A stretch of DNA of 64,000 nt. Origin: Kitasatospora setae KM-6054. Its GTDB lineage: Bacteria; Actinomycetota; Actinomycetes; Streptomycetales; Streptomycetaceae. The notes below the pieces were generated by a model. That model ran no database searches, was not told where the DNA came from, and worked only from the letters and a program-made list of their open reading frames with translations. Position numbers and translations under genes: made by a program. Every line of letters starts with the position of its first letter. Position 1 is the stretch's first letter. Shown piece after piece: positions 46,414-54,908 of the stretch. The stretch spans positions 3,782,001 to 3,846,000 of the forward strand of contig NC_016109.1 in NCBI RefSeq assembly GCF_000269985.1, written 5' to 3'.

Positions 46414-47516
46414 ACGTACCGCTCCAGGATGGAGGACTCGGCGAGCCGGGACAGCCCCTCGCGCACCGAGCGGGCCCGGGTCTCGCCGACGCCCTCCACG
46501 GTCTGCAGGTCGTCGATGGAGGCGGCGAGCAGCTTCTGCAGGCCGCCGAAGTGGTCGACCAGCCGCTCGATGACGGTGTTCGGCAGCCGCGGCACCTTGG
46601 CGAGCAGCCGGTAGCCGCGCGGCGAGACCGCGGAGTCCAGCGACTCGGGGGTGCCGGTGTAGCCGAGCGCCTTGGCGACGGTCTGCAGGTCGAGCAGCTC
46701 GGCGTGGGTCAGCGCCTCCAGGTCGGCGAGCACCTCGGTGACCGTGCGGCCCTTCTTCGCCGCCCGGTCCGGGAAGTAGTCGCGCACGACCAGCTCGCGC
46801 TCCGGCTCGACGCCGGCGATCAGCTCGTCCAGCTGCAGCGACAGCAGCCGGCCGTCGGTGCCCAGCTCCAGCACGTACCCGGCGATCTCGCCGGCGATCA
46901 GCCGGACCATCTCCAGCCGCTGCACCACCGCCGAGACGTCCCGGACGGTGACCAGGTCCTCGATCTCCAGCGCGGACAGCGTGCCGGCCACCTCGTCGAG
47001 CCGGAGCTTGTAGCGCTCCAGGGTGGCCAGCGCCTGGTTGGCCCGGGACAGCACCGTGGTGGAGTCCTCCAGCACCCGGCGGGCGCCGTTGACGTAGATC
47101 GCGATCAGCCGCATCGAGTGCGAGACCGCGACCACCGGGAAGCCGGTCTGCCGGTTGACCCGCTCCGCGGTGCGGTGCCGGGTGCCGGTCTCGTCGGTCG
47201 GGATGTTCGCGTCCGGCATCAGGTGGACGCCCGCGCGCAGGATCTTGGCGTGGTCCTTGTCCAGGATCACCGCGCCGTCCAGCTTGCACAGCTCGCGCAG
47301 CCTGGTCGCGGTGAACTCGACGTCCAGCACGAAGCCGCCGGTGCACAGCGCGTCCACGCTCTTGTCGAAGCCGAGGACGATCAGGCCGCCGGTGTTGGCC
47401 CGGAGCACCCGCTCCAGGCCGTCCCGCAGCGCCGTGCCCGGCGCGATCGCACTGAGGGAGGCCCGCAGCAGGGCCTCCTCGCGGGAGGACTTGTCCGCCC
47501 GGTCGATGGCTGCCAC
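46410..47516 (-). CDS. disA: DNA integrity scanning protein, diadenylate cyclase
   Basis: A 368-residue enzyme making c-di-AMP from two ATP while scanning DNA. The N-terminal DAC domain has KLDGAVIL (DGA at 80-82) and GTRHRTAERV (RHR at 113-115), the two catalytic motifs. A central helical linker follows, then C-terminal helix-hairpin-helix DNA-binding repeats (FGGLQKLLAASIDDLQTVEGVGETRARSVREGLSRL). GTG 47516 has a good Shine-Dalgarno sequence (AAGGAG). It lies downstream of radA on the same strand, 124 bp apart; the RadA-DisA pair is a conserved recombination/second-messenger module. Confidence 0.97.
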   Translation of the reverse strand: MAAIDRADKSSREEALLRASLSAIAPGTALRDGLERVLRANTGGLIVLGFDKSVDALCTGGFVLDVEFTATRLRELCKLDGAVILDKDHAKILRAGVHLMPDANIPTDETGTRHRTAERVNRQTGFPVVAVSHSMRLIAIYVNGARRVLEDSTTVLSRANQALATLERYKLRLDEVAGTLSALEIEDLVTVRDVSAVVQRLEMVRLIAGEIAGYVLELGTDGRLLSLQLDELIAGVEPERELVVRDYFPDRAAKKGRTVTEVLADLEALTHAELLDLQTVAKALGYTGTPESLDSAVSPRGYRLLAKVPRLPNTVIERLVDHFGGLQKLLAASIDDLQTVEGVGETRARSVREGLSRLAESSILERYV

Positions 47517-47640
47517 GTGACTCCTTGGGCCGACCCGAACCGTGTGCCGCGGCGGCCGACGGTCTGTCTCTCGTTGTTCCTGCGCATGATGCCGATGAGC
47601 AGCTGAAGTCTAACTGCGTACGGCCGCGACGGGGCGTGGG

Positions 47641-49173
47641 TCAGGCCAGTTCGTCCGAGTCGACCGGCTCCCAACCCGCCATCAGCTCCTCCGGATAGGC
47701 CGGGACCGGGGCCTGGGCGCGGGCCCGGGCGAGCGCCTGGGCGCCCGGGTCGGCGGGCGTGCGGGCGGGCGGCGCGGCGTCCGCCTTCGGCTTCGAGCGG
47801 GGGCGGCGGCCCGGGATCGCGCGCAGCGCCTCGCCGATGTCGGAGACCTCCACCACCTTCATGCCGGCCGGGACCTTGCCCGGGTCCGGCGGGACGAGCG
47901 CGTGGGTGAAGCCCAGCCGGTGCGCCTCCGCCAGCCGCCGCTGCACGCCGGTCACCCGCCGCACCTCGCCCGCCAGGCCGACCTCGCCGATCGCCACCAG
48001 GTTGTTCGGCAGCGGCGTGTCGGTCGAGGACGAGGCCACCGCCAGGGCGATCGCCAGGTCGGCCGACGGCTCGGTGAGCTTCACGCCGCCGACCGTCGCC
48101 GTGTAGATGTCCTGCTTGCCGAGCTTCACGCCGCCGTGCCGCTCCACCACCGCCAGGATCATCGCGATCCGCGGCGACTCCAGGCCCGAGGTGGTGCGCC
48201 GCGGCGAGGGGATCTGCGAGTCCACCATCAGCGCCTGCACCTCGGCCACCAGCGGGCGCTTGCCCTCCAGCGTGACGGTCAGGCAGGTGCCGGCGACGGC
48301 CTTGTCGCGGCGGGTCAGGAACAGGCCGGACGGGTCGGCCAGGCCGACGATGCCCTCGTCGTGCAGCTCGAAGCAGCCGACCTCGTCGGTCGCGCCGTAC
48401 CGGTTCTTCACGCCGCGGATCAGCCGCAGCCGGGCGTGCCGGTCGCCCTCGAAGGAGAGCACCACGTCCACCAGGTGCTCCAGCAGGCGGGGGCCGGCGA
48501 TCTGGCCGTCCTTGGTGACGTGGCCGACCAGCAGGGTGGCCATGCCGCGGTCCTTGGAGGCCCGGATCAGCGCGCCCGCCACCTCGCGGACCTGCGCCGG
48601 GCCGCCCGGGGCGCCGTCCAGCTCGGCGGACGCGATGGTCTGCACCGAGTCCAGGATCAGCAGCGAGGGGTTGACCGCCTCGATGTGGCCGAGCACCGCG
48701 CCCAGGTCCTGCTCGGCGGCCAGGTAGAGGTGGTCGGAGATCGCGTCGATCCGGTCCGCGCGCAGCCGGACCTGGCCGGCCGACTCCTCGCCGGTGACGT
48801 ACAGCGTGCGGTGCCGGTCGCTGGCGGCCTTGGCCGCGACGTCCAGCAGCAGGGTCGACTTGCCGACGCCGGGCTCGCCCGCCAGCAGCACCACCGCGCC
48901 CGGCACCAGGCCGCCGCCGAGCACCCGGTCCAGCTCCGGGACGCCGGTCGAGCGGGCCGTCGCCACCTGCCCGTCGACCTGCCCGATCGGCCGGGCGGGC
49001 GCCGAGACCGGCCCCGCCGCCGTCGTCCGGACCGGGACGGCGCCGTGCTCCTCCACCGTGCCCCAGGCGTTGCACTCGGGGCAGCGGCCGACCCACTTCA
49101 GCAGTTGGGCGCCGCACTCGGTGCAGCGGTACGAGGGGCGCGGCTTCGCGGTGGTCTTGGTACGGGCAGCCAT
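47641..49173 (-). CDS. radA: DNA repair protein RadA (Sms)
   Basis: A 510-residue RecA-like helicase that promotes branch migration in recombination. It shows an N-terminal zinc finger (Cys17, Cys20, Cys31 and Cys34: RCTECGAQLLKWVGRCPECN), Walker A in LLAGEPGVGKSTLLLDV, Walker B LLILDSVQTI, the RadA-specific KNRYG motif (GVKNRYGATDEVG), and a C-terminal Lon-like domain (LAVASSSTDTPLPNNLVAIGEVGLAGEVRRV). ATG 49173 is leaderless-like, with TACCGT 7 nt upstream. The C-terminal about 60 residues are Pro/Ala-rich, longer than in Bacillus. Confidence 0.96.
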   Translation of the reverse strand: MAARTKTTAKPRPSYRCTECGAQLLKWVGRCPECNAWGTVEEHGAVPVRTTAAGPVSAPARPIGQVDGQVATARSTGVPELDRVLGGGLVPGAVVLLAGEPGVGKSTLLLDVAAKAASDRHRTLYVTGEESAGQVRLRADRIDAISDHLYLAAEQDLGAVLGHIEAVNPSLLILDSVQTIASAELDGAPGGPAQVREVAGALIRASKDRGMATLLVGHVTKDGQIAGPRLLEHLVDVVLSFEGDRHARLRLIRGVKNRYGATDEVGCFELHDEGIVGLADPSGLFLTRRDKAVAGTCLTVTLEGKRPLVAEVQALMVDSQIPSPRRTTSGLESPRIAMILAVVERHGGVKLGKQDIYTATVGGVKLTEPSADLAIALAVASSSTDTPLPNNLVAIGEVGLAGEVRRVTGVQRRLAEAHRLGFTHALVPPDPGKVPAGMKVVEVSDIGEALRAIPGRRPRSKPKADAAPPARTPADPGAQALARARAQAPVPAYPEELMAGWEPVDSDELA

Positions 49174-49180
49174 GCGGGCC

Positions 49181-49186
49181 ACGGTA
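49181..49186 (-). promoter_or_regulatory. Leaderless-type -10 box for radA
   Basis: TACCGT on the minus strand ends 7 nt before ATG 49173. It is divergent from the promoter at 49313. Confidence 0.5.
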
Positions 49187-49312
49187 GCGCCTCGCACCGA
49201 CAACGCCCGGACCTCACTCGAACGGCGTCAACCAGGCGAACAAGGAATCGGTCCTGTTACCCGAAAGAAGGACAAACGGGGGAAACCTTCCGGGCGGCGG
49301 GTTTCGGCTGCC

Positions 49313-49318
49313 TACCGT
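49313..49318 (+). promoter_or_regulatory. Leaderless-type -10 box
   Basis: TACCGT ends 7 nt before GTG 49326. There is no Shine-Dalgarno sequence. Confidence 0.5.
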
Positions 49319-49325
49319 CGGTTCC

Positions 49326-51101
49326 GTGACCACCGGCCAGCCCCACCCCGTCGACCCGACCCCGGCACTCCGGGCGTACGGCGCGCACGTCGACGGGCTG
49401 TTCACCTACTGCCTGTCCGTGCTCTGCGAGCACGAAGCCGCCAGCGCGGCCGTCCTGGAAGTCCGCGACCTCGCCCGGCGGCACGGCGACCGGGTCGACG
49501 ACCCGGCGCTGCTGCGCGCCTGGCTGTACGCGCTGGCCCGGCACCGCTGCCTGGCCCGCCTCGAAGGGGACGCCGCCGACGAGGACGGCGCCCCCGGCGT
49601 CCCGGCGCCCGGCGCGCTGCGCGAGCGGCGGCGCGAACTCGCCTCGCTGGCCTGGCCCGAGGCGGCCGGCACCGACCCCGAACAGCGCGAGGCGCTGGAA
49701 CTCGCGGTCCGCCACCGGCTGGACGGCGCGGAGGTCGCCGCGGTGCTCGGCCTGAGCACCGCGGACGCCGCCGCCCTGCTGGACGCCGCCGGCGCCGAGG
49801 TCGGCCGGACCAGGACCGCGCTGCTCGTCCTCGGCGTCGGTTCCTGCCCCGAACTCGCCCAGCTCGGCGGCGTCGGCGCGGAGTCCTGGCGGGGCTGGGT
49901 GCTCGGCCCGGCGCTGCGCCGCGAACTCGTCCTGCACCTGGTCGAGTGCCCCACCTGCCGGGGCACCGCCGAACGGGTCGCCGGCCAGCTCGGCCACGGC
50001 CTCGCCGGGCTGCCCGGCCTGCCGCTGCTGGCCGCGCCCGGGCCGCTGCGCCCCGGCGTGGCGCCGTCCGGCGGGGCGGCCTTCCTGACCGGCGCGGCCG
50101 CGGGCCGGCGGGCCGCGCAGGGCCCCGCCGAACCCCGGTTCGACCAGCGCGGCTTCCCCCGGCACCGGATGCCCTCGGCACCGCGCGGCGCCGCGGTCCG
50201 GCAGCGGGTGGTGACCACCGGCGTGCTGGCCGCGGTGCTGGCCGCGCCGGTGGTCGCGCTGTGGAGCGCGCACCGGGGCGGCGGCGAGGAGCACGCCACC
50301 GCGGTCTCCTCGGTGCGGGTCGACCCGACGGCGGCGCCCGGGCGGCGGGTGCCGGTGCCCGAGCCGACCGCGGTCGGGGGCGCGGTCGGCGCGCTGCCGC
50401 CGGCCGCCCCGGTGCAGGTGCTGGAGCTGGCCGGCGCGGTGGCCGCAGAAACGTCCCTGCCGACCGTTCAGGGCCCGGCGGTGCCGGTGCCCTCGCACGG
50501 CGCCACCCCGCTCTCCAGCCCCGCGCTGAGCCCCGAGCCCGCCCCGCCGCCGACCGCCGCCGACCGGGACCGGCTGACCGTGACGGCCGGCGCGTACGGC
50601 AGCCGCACCGTGCTGACCCTCACCAACTCCGGTGACGGGCCGCTGGCCTGGCACGCCGTGCTGGACGTCGACTGGCTGCGGCTGAGCCGGGACGGCGGCA
50701 CCCTGGAGCCCGGCCAGCGGATCACCGTCACCGTCACCGTCGACGAGGCGCGCGCCCCGCAGTCCCGCTGGACCGCGCGCCTGGCGCTGCCGCCGTCCAC
50801 CGCCGTGGTGACCCTGGAGGGCGGCAGCGACCACCGCGGCGTCCCCACCCCGGACCCGGCGGCGACCGGGAGCCCGGCGCCCACGCCGTCCGCGAGCGAC
50901 TCCGGACCGGCCGAGCCCTCGCCGTCCGCCTCCGCCTCCGCCTCGGTCTCCGCGTCGCCGCCGTCGTCGCCGCCCTCGTCGGAGCCCCCGCCGTCGTCAC
51001 CCCCGGCCTCGCCCTCGCCGTCGGCCTCGGGCCCGGGCTCGGCCGGTCCGTCCCCGTCCGTCTCCGCCAGCCCGTCCGGCGCGGCCGCCGGCTCGCCGTG
51101 A
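49326..51101 (+). CDS. Membrane protein with sigma-factor-like N-terminus and extracytoplasmic BACON domain
   Basis: A 591-residue protein. Residues 1-160 look like a degenerate ECF sigma factor (YGAHVDGLFTYCLSVLCEHEAASAAVLEV, LRAWLYALARHRCLARL, LAVRHRLDGAEVAAVLGLSTADAAALLDAA, which resembles a region 4 HTH). HLVECPTCRGTAERV follows, a pattern seen in anti-sigma zinc-finger regions. One TM helix (about 297-315) leads to a Pro-rich segment and a BACON-type beta-domain (about 415-500; TLTNSGDGPLAWHAVLDVDWLRLSRDGGTLEPGQRITVTVTVD), then a Ser/Pro tail. It looks like a membrane-tethered fusion of regulatory parts; the function is unknown. GTG 49326 fits a leaderless start. Confidence 0.75.
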   Translation: MTTGQPHPVDPTPALRAYGAHVDGLFTYCLSVLCEHEAASAAVLEVRDLARRHGDRVDDPALLRAWLYALARHRCLARLEGDAADEDGAPGVPAPGALRERRRELASLAWPEAAGTDPEQREALELAVRHRLDGAEVAAVLGLSTADAAALLDAAGAEVGRTRTALLVLGVGSCPELAQLGGVGAESWRGWVLGPALRRELVLHLVECPTCRGTAERVAGQLGHGLAGLPGLPLLAAPGPLRPGVAPSGGAAFLTGAAAGRRAAQGPAEPRFDQRGFPRHRMPSAPRGAAVRQRVVTTGVLAAVLAAPVVALWSAHRGGGEEHATAVSSVRVDPTAAPGRRVPVPEPTAVGGAVGALPPAAPVQVLELAGAVAAETSLPTVQGPAVPVPSHGATPLSSPALSPEPAPPPTAADRDRLTVTAGAYGSRTVLTLTNSGDGPLAWHAVLDVDWLRLSRDGGTLEPGQRITVTVTVDEARAPQSRWTARLALPPSTAVVTLEGGSDHRGVPTPDPAATGSPAPTPSASDSGPAEPSPSASASASVSASPPSSPPSSEPPPSSPPASPSPSASGPGSAGPSPSVSASPSGAAAGSP

Positions 51102-51108
51102 CGGGTGG

Positions 51109-52848
51109 TCAGTCCGCCGCGGTGCGCTCGCCGGCCAGCCAGCGCTCACCGCGGGCCACCGCCTCCTCCAGCGAGGCGTCCAGGACGGGGTCGGCGGGAA
51201 CGACTCCGTCCGCGCCGAGCGCGCCGGCCAGCCCGGTGTGCTCGGTGAGCCGGACGAAGGAGGGCTGCGCCCCGGCGACGATCAGCCGTCCGCCGCGGGC
51301 GCCCAGCTCCTCGTTCCTCCGGCGCAGCAGCTTGACCATGCTGGACGAGGGCACGTCGGGGACGGCCCGCACCACCAGCACCAGCACCGCCGGGCCGTCC
51401 GGCGCCTTCGGCCAGGCCGACTCGATCAGCGGCAGCTCCGCGAACAGGCTGACACCGCTGTAGGCCAGCACGGTGACCTGCCCGGCGGGCAGTTCGGCGG
51501 GCACCTCGGCGATCCGCCAGCGGCCGCCGCCGGCCGGGACGAGCGCGGTCAGCCGGGCCTGCCGGGCGGCCTGCACGCAGTAGAGCAGCAGCGAGAGCAC
51601 CGCGCCGAGGATGATCGCCTGCTGCAGCGGCAGCTGGGTGGTGCCCAGGAAGGTGACCACCATCGCGGCGGCGGACAGCCGCGAGGTCCGCAGCACCAGC
51701 CGGACGTCCGGGACCTTGCCGACGATCAGCTCGCCGCCGACCACGATGATCAGCCCGCCGATCACCGGCATCGGGATGTGCTCGGCGAGCGGCGCCAGGA
51801 CCAGCACGATCAGCGCCAGCCAGACGCCGGAGAACACGCCCGCCCAGCGGGTCCCGGCCCCGGCCGAGACCGCGACGCCGGTGCGCGACAGCGAGCCGCC
51901 GACCGGCAGCGACTGGAACAGCGCGCCGGTGGCACTGGCCAGGCCCTGCGCGGTGAAGTCGCCGTTGACGCTGGACTTCGAGCCGTCCGGGTTGGGCACC
52001 GACGGGCTGATCCCGGCCGCCTGGGCGAGCGCCACCAGCGCGATCGACAGCGCCCCGCCGAGCAGGTGCCAGGCCGCCGACCAGTCGGGCGCGGTGAAGT
52101 GCGGCAGCGCGGCCGGGATGTCGGCGATGCCGCCGACCAGCTCCACGTCCGTGCCGAACACTGCCACGCCCGCGCTGACCAGCACCATCGCCACCAGCAG
52201 CGCCACCGTCCGGAGCCGCTTCACCGCGTGCGCCAGCACCCACACCGCGACGGTCGCCACCGCGACCAGCGTCGCCGCGAGCTCCCAGGAACCGGCGTGC
52301 ACCAGCCAGTCGCCGAGCTGCGCCAGCTTGTTGTGGCCCTGCGGCCGGTACCCGGTGGCGTCCTTGAGCACGCCGACCACGATCTGCAGCGCGATGCCGG
52401 TCGAGAAGCCGACCATCACCGCGTTCGACACGAAGCTCAGCACCACCCCGAGCCGCAGCACGCCCATCAGCAGCATCACCACGCCGGACAGCACGCCCAG
52501 CATCGCCACGTTCCCGGCGTCGGACGGGTCGAGCCCGGCGTCGCCCAGCACGCTCTGCGAGGTCAGCGCGATGGCGCTGGTCAGCGTGGTGACCATCAGC
52601 ACGGTACGGGCGGTCAGCGAGCCGACGATCGCCGGGACGACGCCGGAGAACAGGCCCGCGACCGGGTTGAAGCCGGCGATCGACGCGTACGCCATGCCCT
52701 CCGGGATCGAGAACAGGCCGGTGACCAGCCCGGAGGTGACGTCGCTCGGCTTCGGGCGGCCCAACGAACGACCCAGCGACCGGCCCAGCGACCGGCCCCG
52801 GCCTTGCAACGACGGCCGCCCCCGGCCGGGCGGCGCCGGCCGGCCCAT
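51109..52848 (-). CDS. SulP-family inorganic anion transporter with STAS domain
   Basis: A 579-residue transporter. The SulP core has about 12 TM segments (GLVTGLFSIPEGMAYASIAGFNPVAGLFSGVVPAIVGSLTART is the family signature; GALFQSLPVGGSLSRTGVAVSAGAGTRWAGV is the second conserved block), and a cytoplasmic STAS domain follows (about 440-560). The substrate may be sulfate, bicarbonate or another anion; the sequence does not tell. An odd N-terminal SLGRSLGRSLGR triplet, a 12-bp tandem repeat in DNA near 52768-52800, precedes helix 1. Its ATG overlaps the stop of the GAP-family gene (TGATG), so the two are co-translated. Confidence 0.9.
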   Translation of the reverse strand: MGRPAPPGRGRPSLQGRGRSLGRSLGRSLGRPKPSDVTSGLVTGLFSIPEGMAYASIAGFNPVAGLFSGVVPAIVGSLTARTVLMVTTLTSAIALTSQSVLGDAGLDPSDAGNVAMLGVLSGVVMLLMGVLRLGVVLSFVSNAVMVGFSTGIALQIVVGVLKDATGYRPQGHNKLAQLGDWLVHAGSWELAATLVAVATVAVWVLAHAVKRLRTVALLVAMVLVSAGVAVFGTDVELVGGIADIPAALPHFTAPDWSAAWHLLGGALSIALVALAQAAGISPSVPNPDGSKSSVNGDFTAQGLASATGALFQSLPVGGSLSRTGVAVSAGAGTRWAGVFSGVWLALIVLVLAPLAEHIPMPVIGGLIIVVGGELIVGKVPDVRLVLRTSRLSAAAMVVTFLGTTQLPLQQAIILGAVLSLLLYCVQAARQARLTALVPAGGGRWRIAEVPAELPAGQVTVLAYSGVSLFAELPLIESAWPKAPDGPAVLVLVVRAVPDVPSSSMVKLLRRRNEELGARGGRLIVAGAQPSFVRLTEHTGLAGALGADGVVPADPVLDASLEEAVARGERWLAGERTAAD

Positions 52849-53516
52849 CAGGCCAGCCCCGACACGGCGTCGCCGACGTACTTCACGCCCAGGACCAGCA
52901 GCAGCACGATCATGATCGCCGAGTTGTGCGCGGACATCCACGCCTTCCAGCCGCCCAGCACCTCGGTCGCCCGCGCCCCGCCCAGCAGGTAGACGCCCAG
53001 CGGCAGCAGCGTGCACAGCGAGCCGATCAGCACCAGCAGCGCCCCGGCGACCGCCTTGCCGCCGCCGCTCGCGCCGCTGGTGGCGATCGAGACCGCGCCG
53101 CCGACCGCCAGCACCAGGTTCTTCGGGTTGGCGGCGACCAGCACCGCCGCCAACCCCGCCGACTTCGGCGGGCCGAACCGGTCGATCGCCCGCATCCAGC
53201 CGGGCTGCTCAGCGGTCTGCCCCGCGCGCGGCCGCCCCCGCCACTGCCGAGCCGCCAGCAGCAGGAACAGCACGCCCAGCCCGAGCTTCACCCAGTACGA
53301 CCAGTCCGGCGTCCCCGCGCTGCTGTCGATGCCCGAACCGGCCAGCACCACCGCGGTGGTGACCGCGCCCAGCGCCACCACCCAGCCCGCCGTGAACGCG
53401 ATGCCGTTGGACCGCCCGCGCGGGGTGGCCAGCATCAGGATCACCGCGATCAGCGGCAGCGGACTGATCGCGATGCCGACCGCCGAGGCCAGCATCTGCC
53501 CGATCGCGTCACCCAT
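52848..53516 (-). CDS. GAP-family (Sap/LysE-like) membrane protein
   Basis: A 222-residue protein with six hydrophobic segments. [38 protein letters not shown] and the second half PPKSAGLAAVLVAANPKNLVLAVGGAVSIA match the GAP (sulfolipid-1-addressing) family, itself related to LysE-type exporters. In mycobacteria such proteins help move glycolipids; the role here is unknown. It lies 36 bp after the first DUF1254 gene and overlaps the SulP start, so all belong to one likely operon. Confidence 0.85.
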   Translation of the reverse strand: MGDAIGQMLASAVGIAISPLPLIAVILMLATPRGRSNGIAFTAGWVVALGAVTTAVVLAGSGIDSSAGTPDWSYWVKLGLGVLFLLLAARQWRGRPRAGQTAEQPGWMRAIDRFGPPKSAGLAAVLVAANPKNLVLAVGGAVSIATSGASGGGKAVAGALLVLIGSLCTLLPLGVYLLGGARATEVLGGWKAWMSAHNSAIMIVLLLVLGVKYVGDAVSGLA

Positions 53517-53552
53517 CCCCGTTCCCGCCTCTCCTCGGGTTCGCCCTTCCGG

Positions 53553-54881
53553 TCAGCGCAGCCGGATCGGGGGCAGCCGGTAACTCCCGTCCAGCACCTC
53601 GTCCTTCGGCTGGTACATCCGCACCATCGGCCGGAAGCCGCCCTCCGGCGCGGGCAGCCAGTTCGCGAACTCGGCGGCGTCGGTGGGCCGTTCGCGCTGG
53701 AGGTAGAGCGTCAGCGAGCCGTCCTCGCCGTACACCAGGCCGGGCGTGCGGTCGCCGATCGAGTACCGGTCGATCTCGTTGGCGACCAGCAGGTACTCCG
53801 GGGTGCCGTACATCGTCACCGACCAGAACGCGCCCACCGGCGGGGTCCGCTCGAACCGCAGGGTGTACGCGTGCGCGCCGGTCAGCTCGACGCCGTCCGC
53901 GTCGTGGTAGGTGGTGGCGTACGCGGCCTCGTAGGCGTGGTTGCCCCACAGGCCGGCCCGGGCGGCCACCGCGCGGGACAGGTAGGCGGAGCGGCGGTCG
54001 GCGATCTTCCACTGCGGCTCGTCGCGGGTGCCGGGGCCGAGGTGGTCCAGGTTGTAGTCGAACAGGTGCAGGTTCGCGGCCCACTCGCCGGTGGCGTCGT
54101 CGGCGCCGGCGGTCGCCGCCTCCACCCGCTCCCGGCCCGCCGCCAGACCCTTGGCCAGCGCCGCCGCCCACTCCGGCGGGCCGTCCAGGTACGGCGAGCG
54201 GCCCTGGTCGTGCAGGCCGATCGGGGCGAAGCGGCGCTGGAACTCCACGTCGGCGGCGGCGGGCGGGAACGCGGCCGCCCAGAGCCGCAGCCGCTCCAGG
54301 AACAGCAGGTCCCCGGGGACGCCCGGGTCGGGCTCCGGGAGGCCCGTCGCGGCGCCCCCGTCCACCGGGGTGAGCGTCAACTGCCCCTGGAGTTCGCGCA
54401 CTCGGGGAATGTCGTCCGGCCCGGCGCAGTAGTTGCGCCCGAGGATCACGGCGACCGCCGTCGGCGAGCTGATCACCGGCACGCCCTCCGGCGCCGTCCC
54501 GCGCCAACCGGGCGGGGCCACCAGCCAGGACTGCTCGGCGGTACCGGACGAACGACGGCCCACGTAGGCGAAGTTGTTCGTCCAGGCGTCGACGAACTGC
54601 AGCACGTCGTACGCGCCGCCGGTGTCCGGGACGTGCAGCAGCAGCGGGCCGGCCGACAGGTCCAGCGGGGCGACCGAGTACAGCGTGTCGTTGTTCACCG
54701 ACACGAAGTGCGAGGAGGCGTCGCCGAGTTCGGCGGCATGGCCGAAGGTGTTCCACGGCGTCGGACCGATCGAGCCCAGCCCGTGGCGGACGATGCCGTC
54801 CACCGCGACCAAGCCCGCCACCAGCGGGGAGCCGTACACGTGGGCCTCGGCGGCCAGCATTTCGGGTGTGGCGTCAGCCAT
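53553..54881 (-). CDS. DUF1254/DUF1214-domain protein (paralogue A)
   Basis: A 442-residue soluble protein with an N-terminal DUF1254 domain (VSVNNDTLYSVAPLDLSAGPLLLHVPDTGGAYDVLQFVDAWTNNFAYVGRRSSGTAEQSWLVAPPGW) and a C-terminal DUF1214 domain (RFERTPPVGAFWSVTMYGTPEYLLVANEIDRYSIGDRTPGLVYGEDGSLTLYLQRERP). No signal peptide is seen. Function is unknown; related proteins occur in many soil bacteria. It is 27 bp downstream of a second DUF1254 gene. Its codons for a 47-residue C-terminal block are nearly identical in DNA to those of the paralogue, although the rest of the proteins differ strongly. Confidence 0.88.
   Translation of the reverse strand: MADATPEMLAAEAHVYGSPLVAGLVAVDGIVRHGLGSIGPTPWNTFGHAAELGDASSHFVSVNNDTLYSVAPLDLSAGPLLLHVPDTGGAYDVLQFVDAWTNNFAYVGRRSSGTAEQSWLVAPPGWRGTAPEGVPVISSPTAVAVILGRNYCAGPDDIPRVRELQGQLTLTPVDGGAATGLPEPDPGVPGDLLFLERLRLWAAAFPPAAADVEFQRRFAPIGLHDQGRSPYLDGPPEWAAALAKGLAAGRERVEAATAGADDATGEWAANLHLFDYNLDHLGPGTRDEPQWKIADRRSAYLSRAVAARAGLWGNHAYEAAYATTYHDADGVELTGAHAYTLRFERTPPVGAFWSVTMYGTPEYLLVANEIDRYSIGDRTPGLVYGEDGSLTLYLQRERPTDAAEFANWLPAPEGGFRPMVRMYQPKDEVLDGSYRLPPIRLR
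53651..53792 (-). repeat. Near-identical 142-bp tract, copy 1 (gene-conversion candidate)
   Basis: It aligns without gaps to 55007-55148 with two mismatches that I counted. It codes for the DUF1214 block from LLVANEIDRYS to NWLPAPEG. Confidence 0.85.
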
Positions 54882-54908
54882 CCGAACGTCCTTGTCTGAT
54901 CGGGTACT

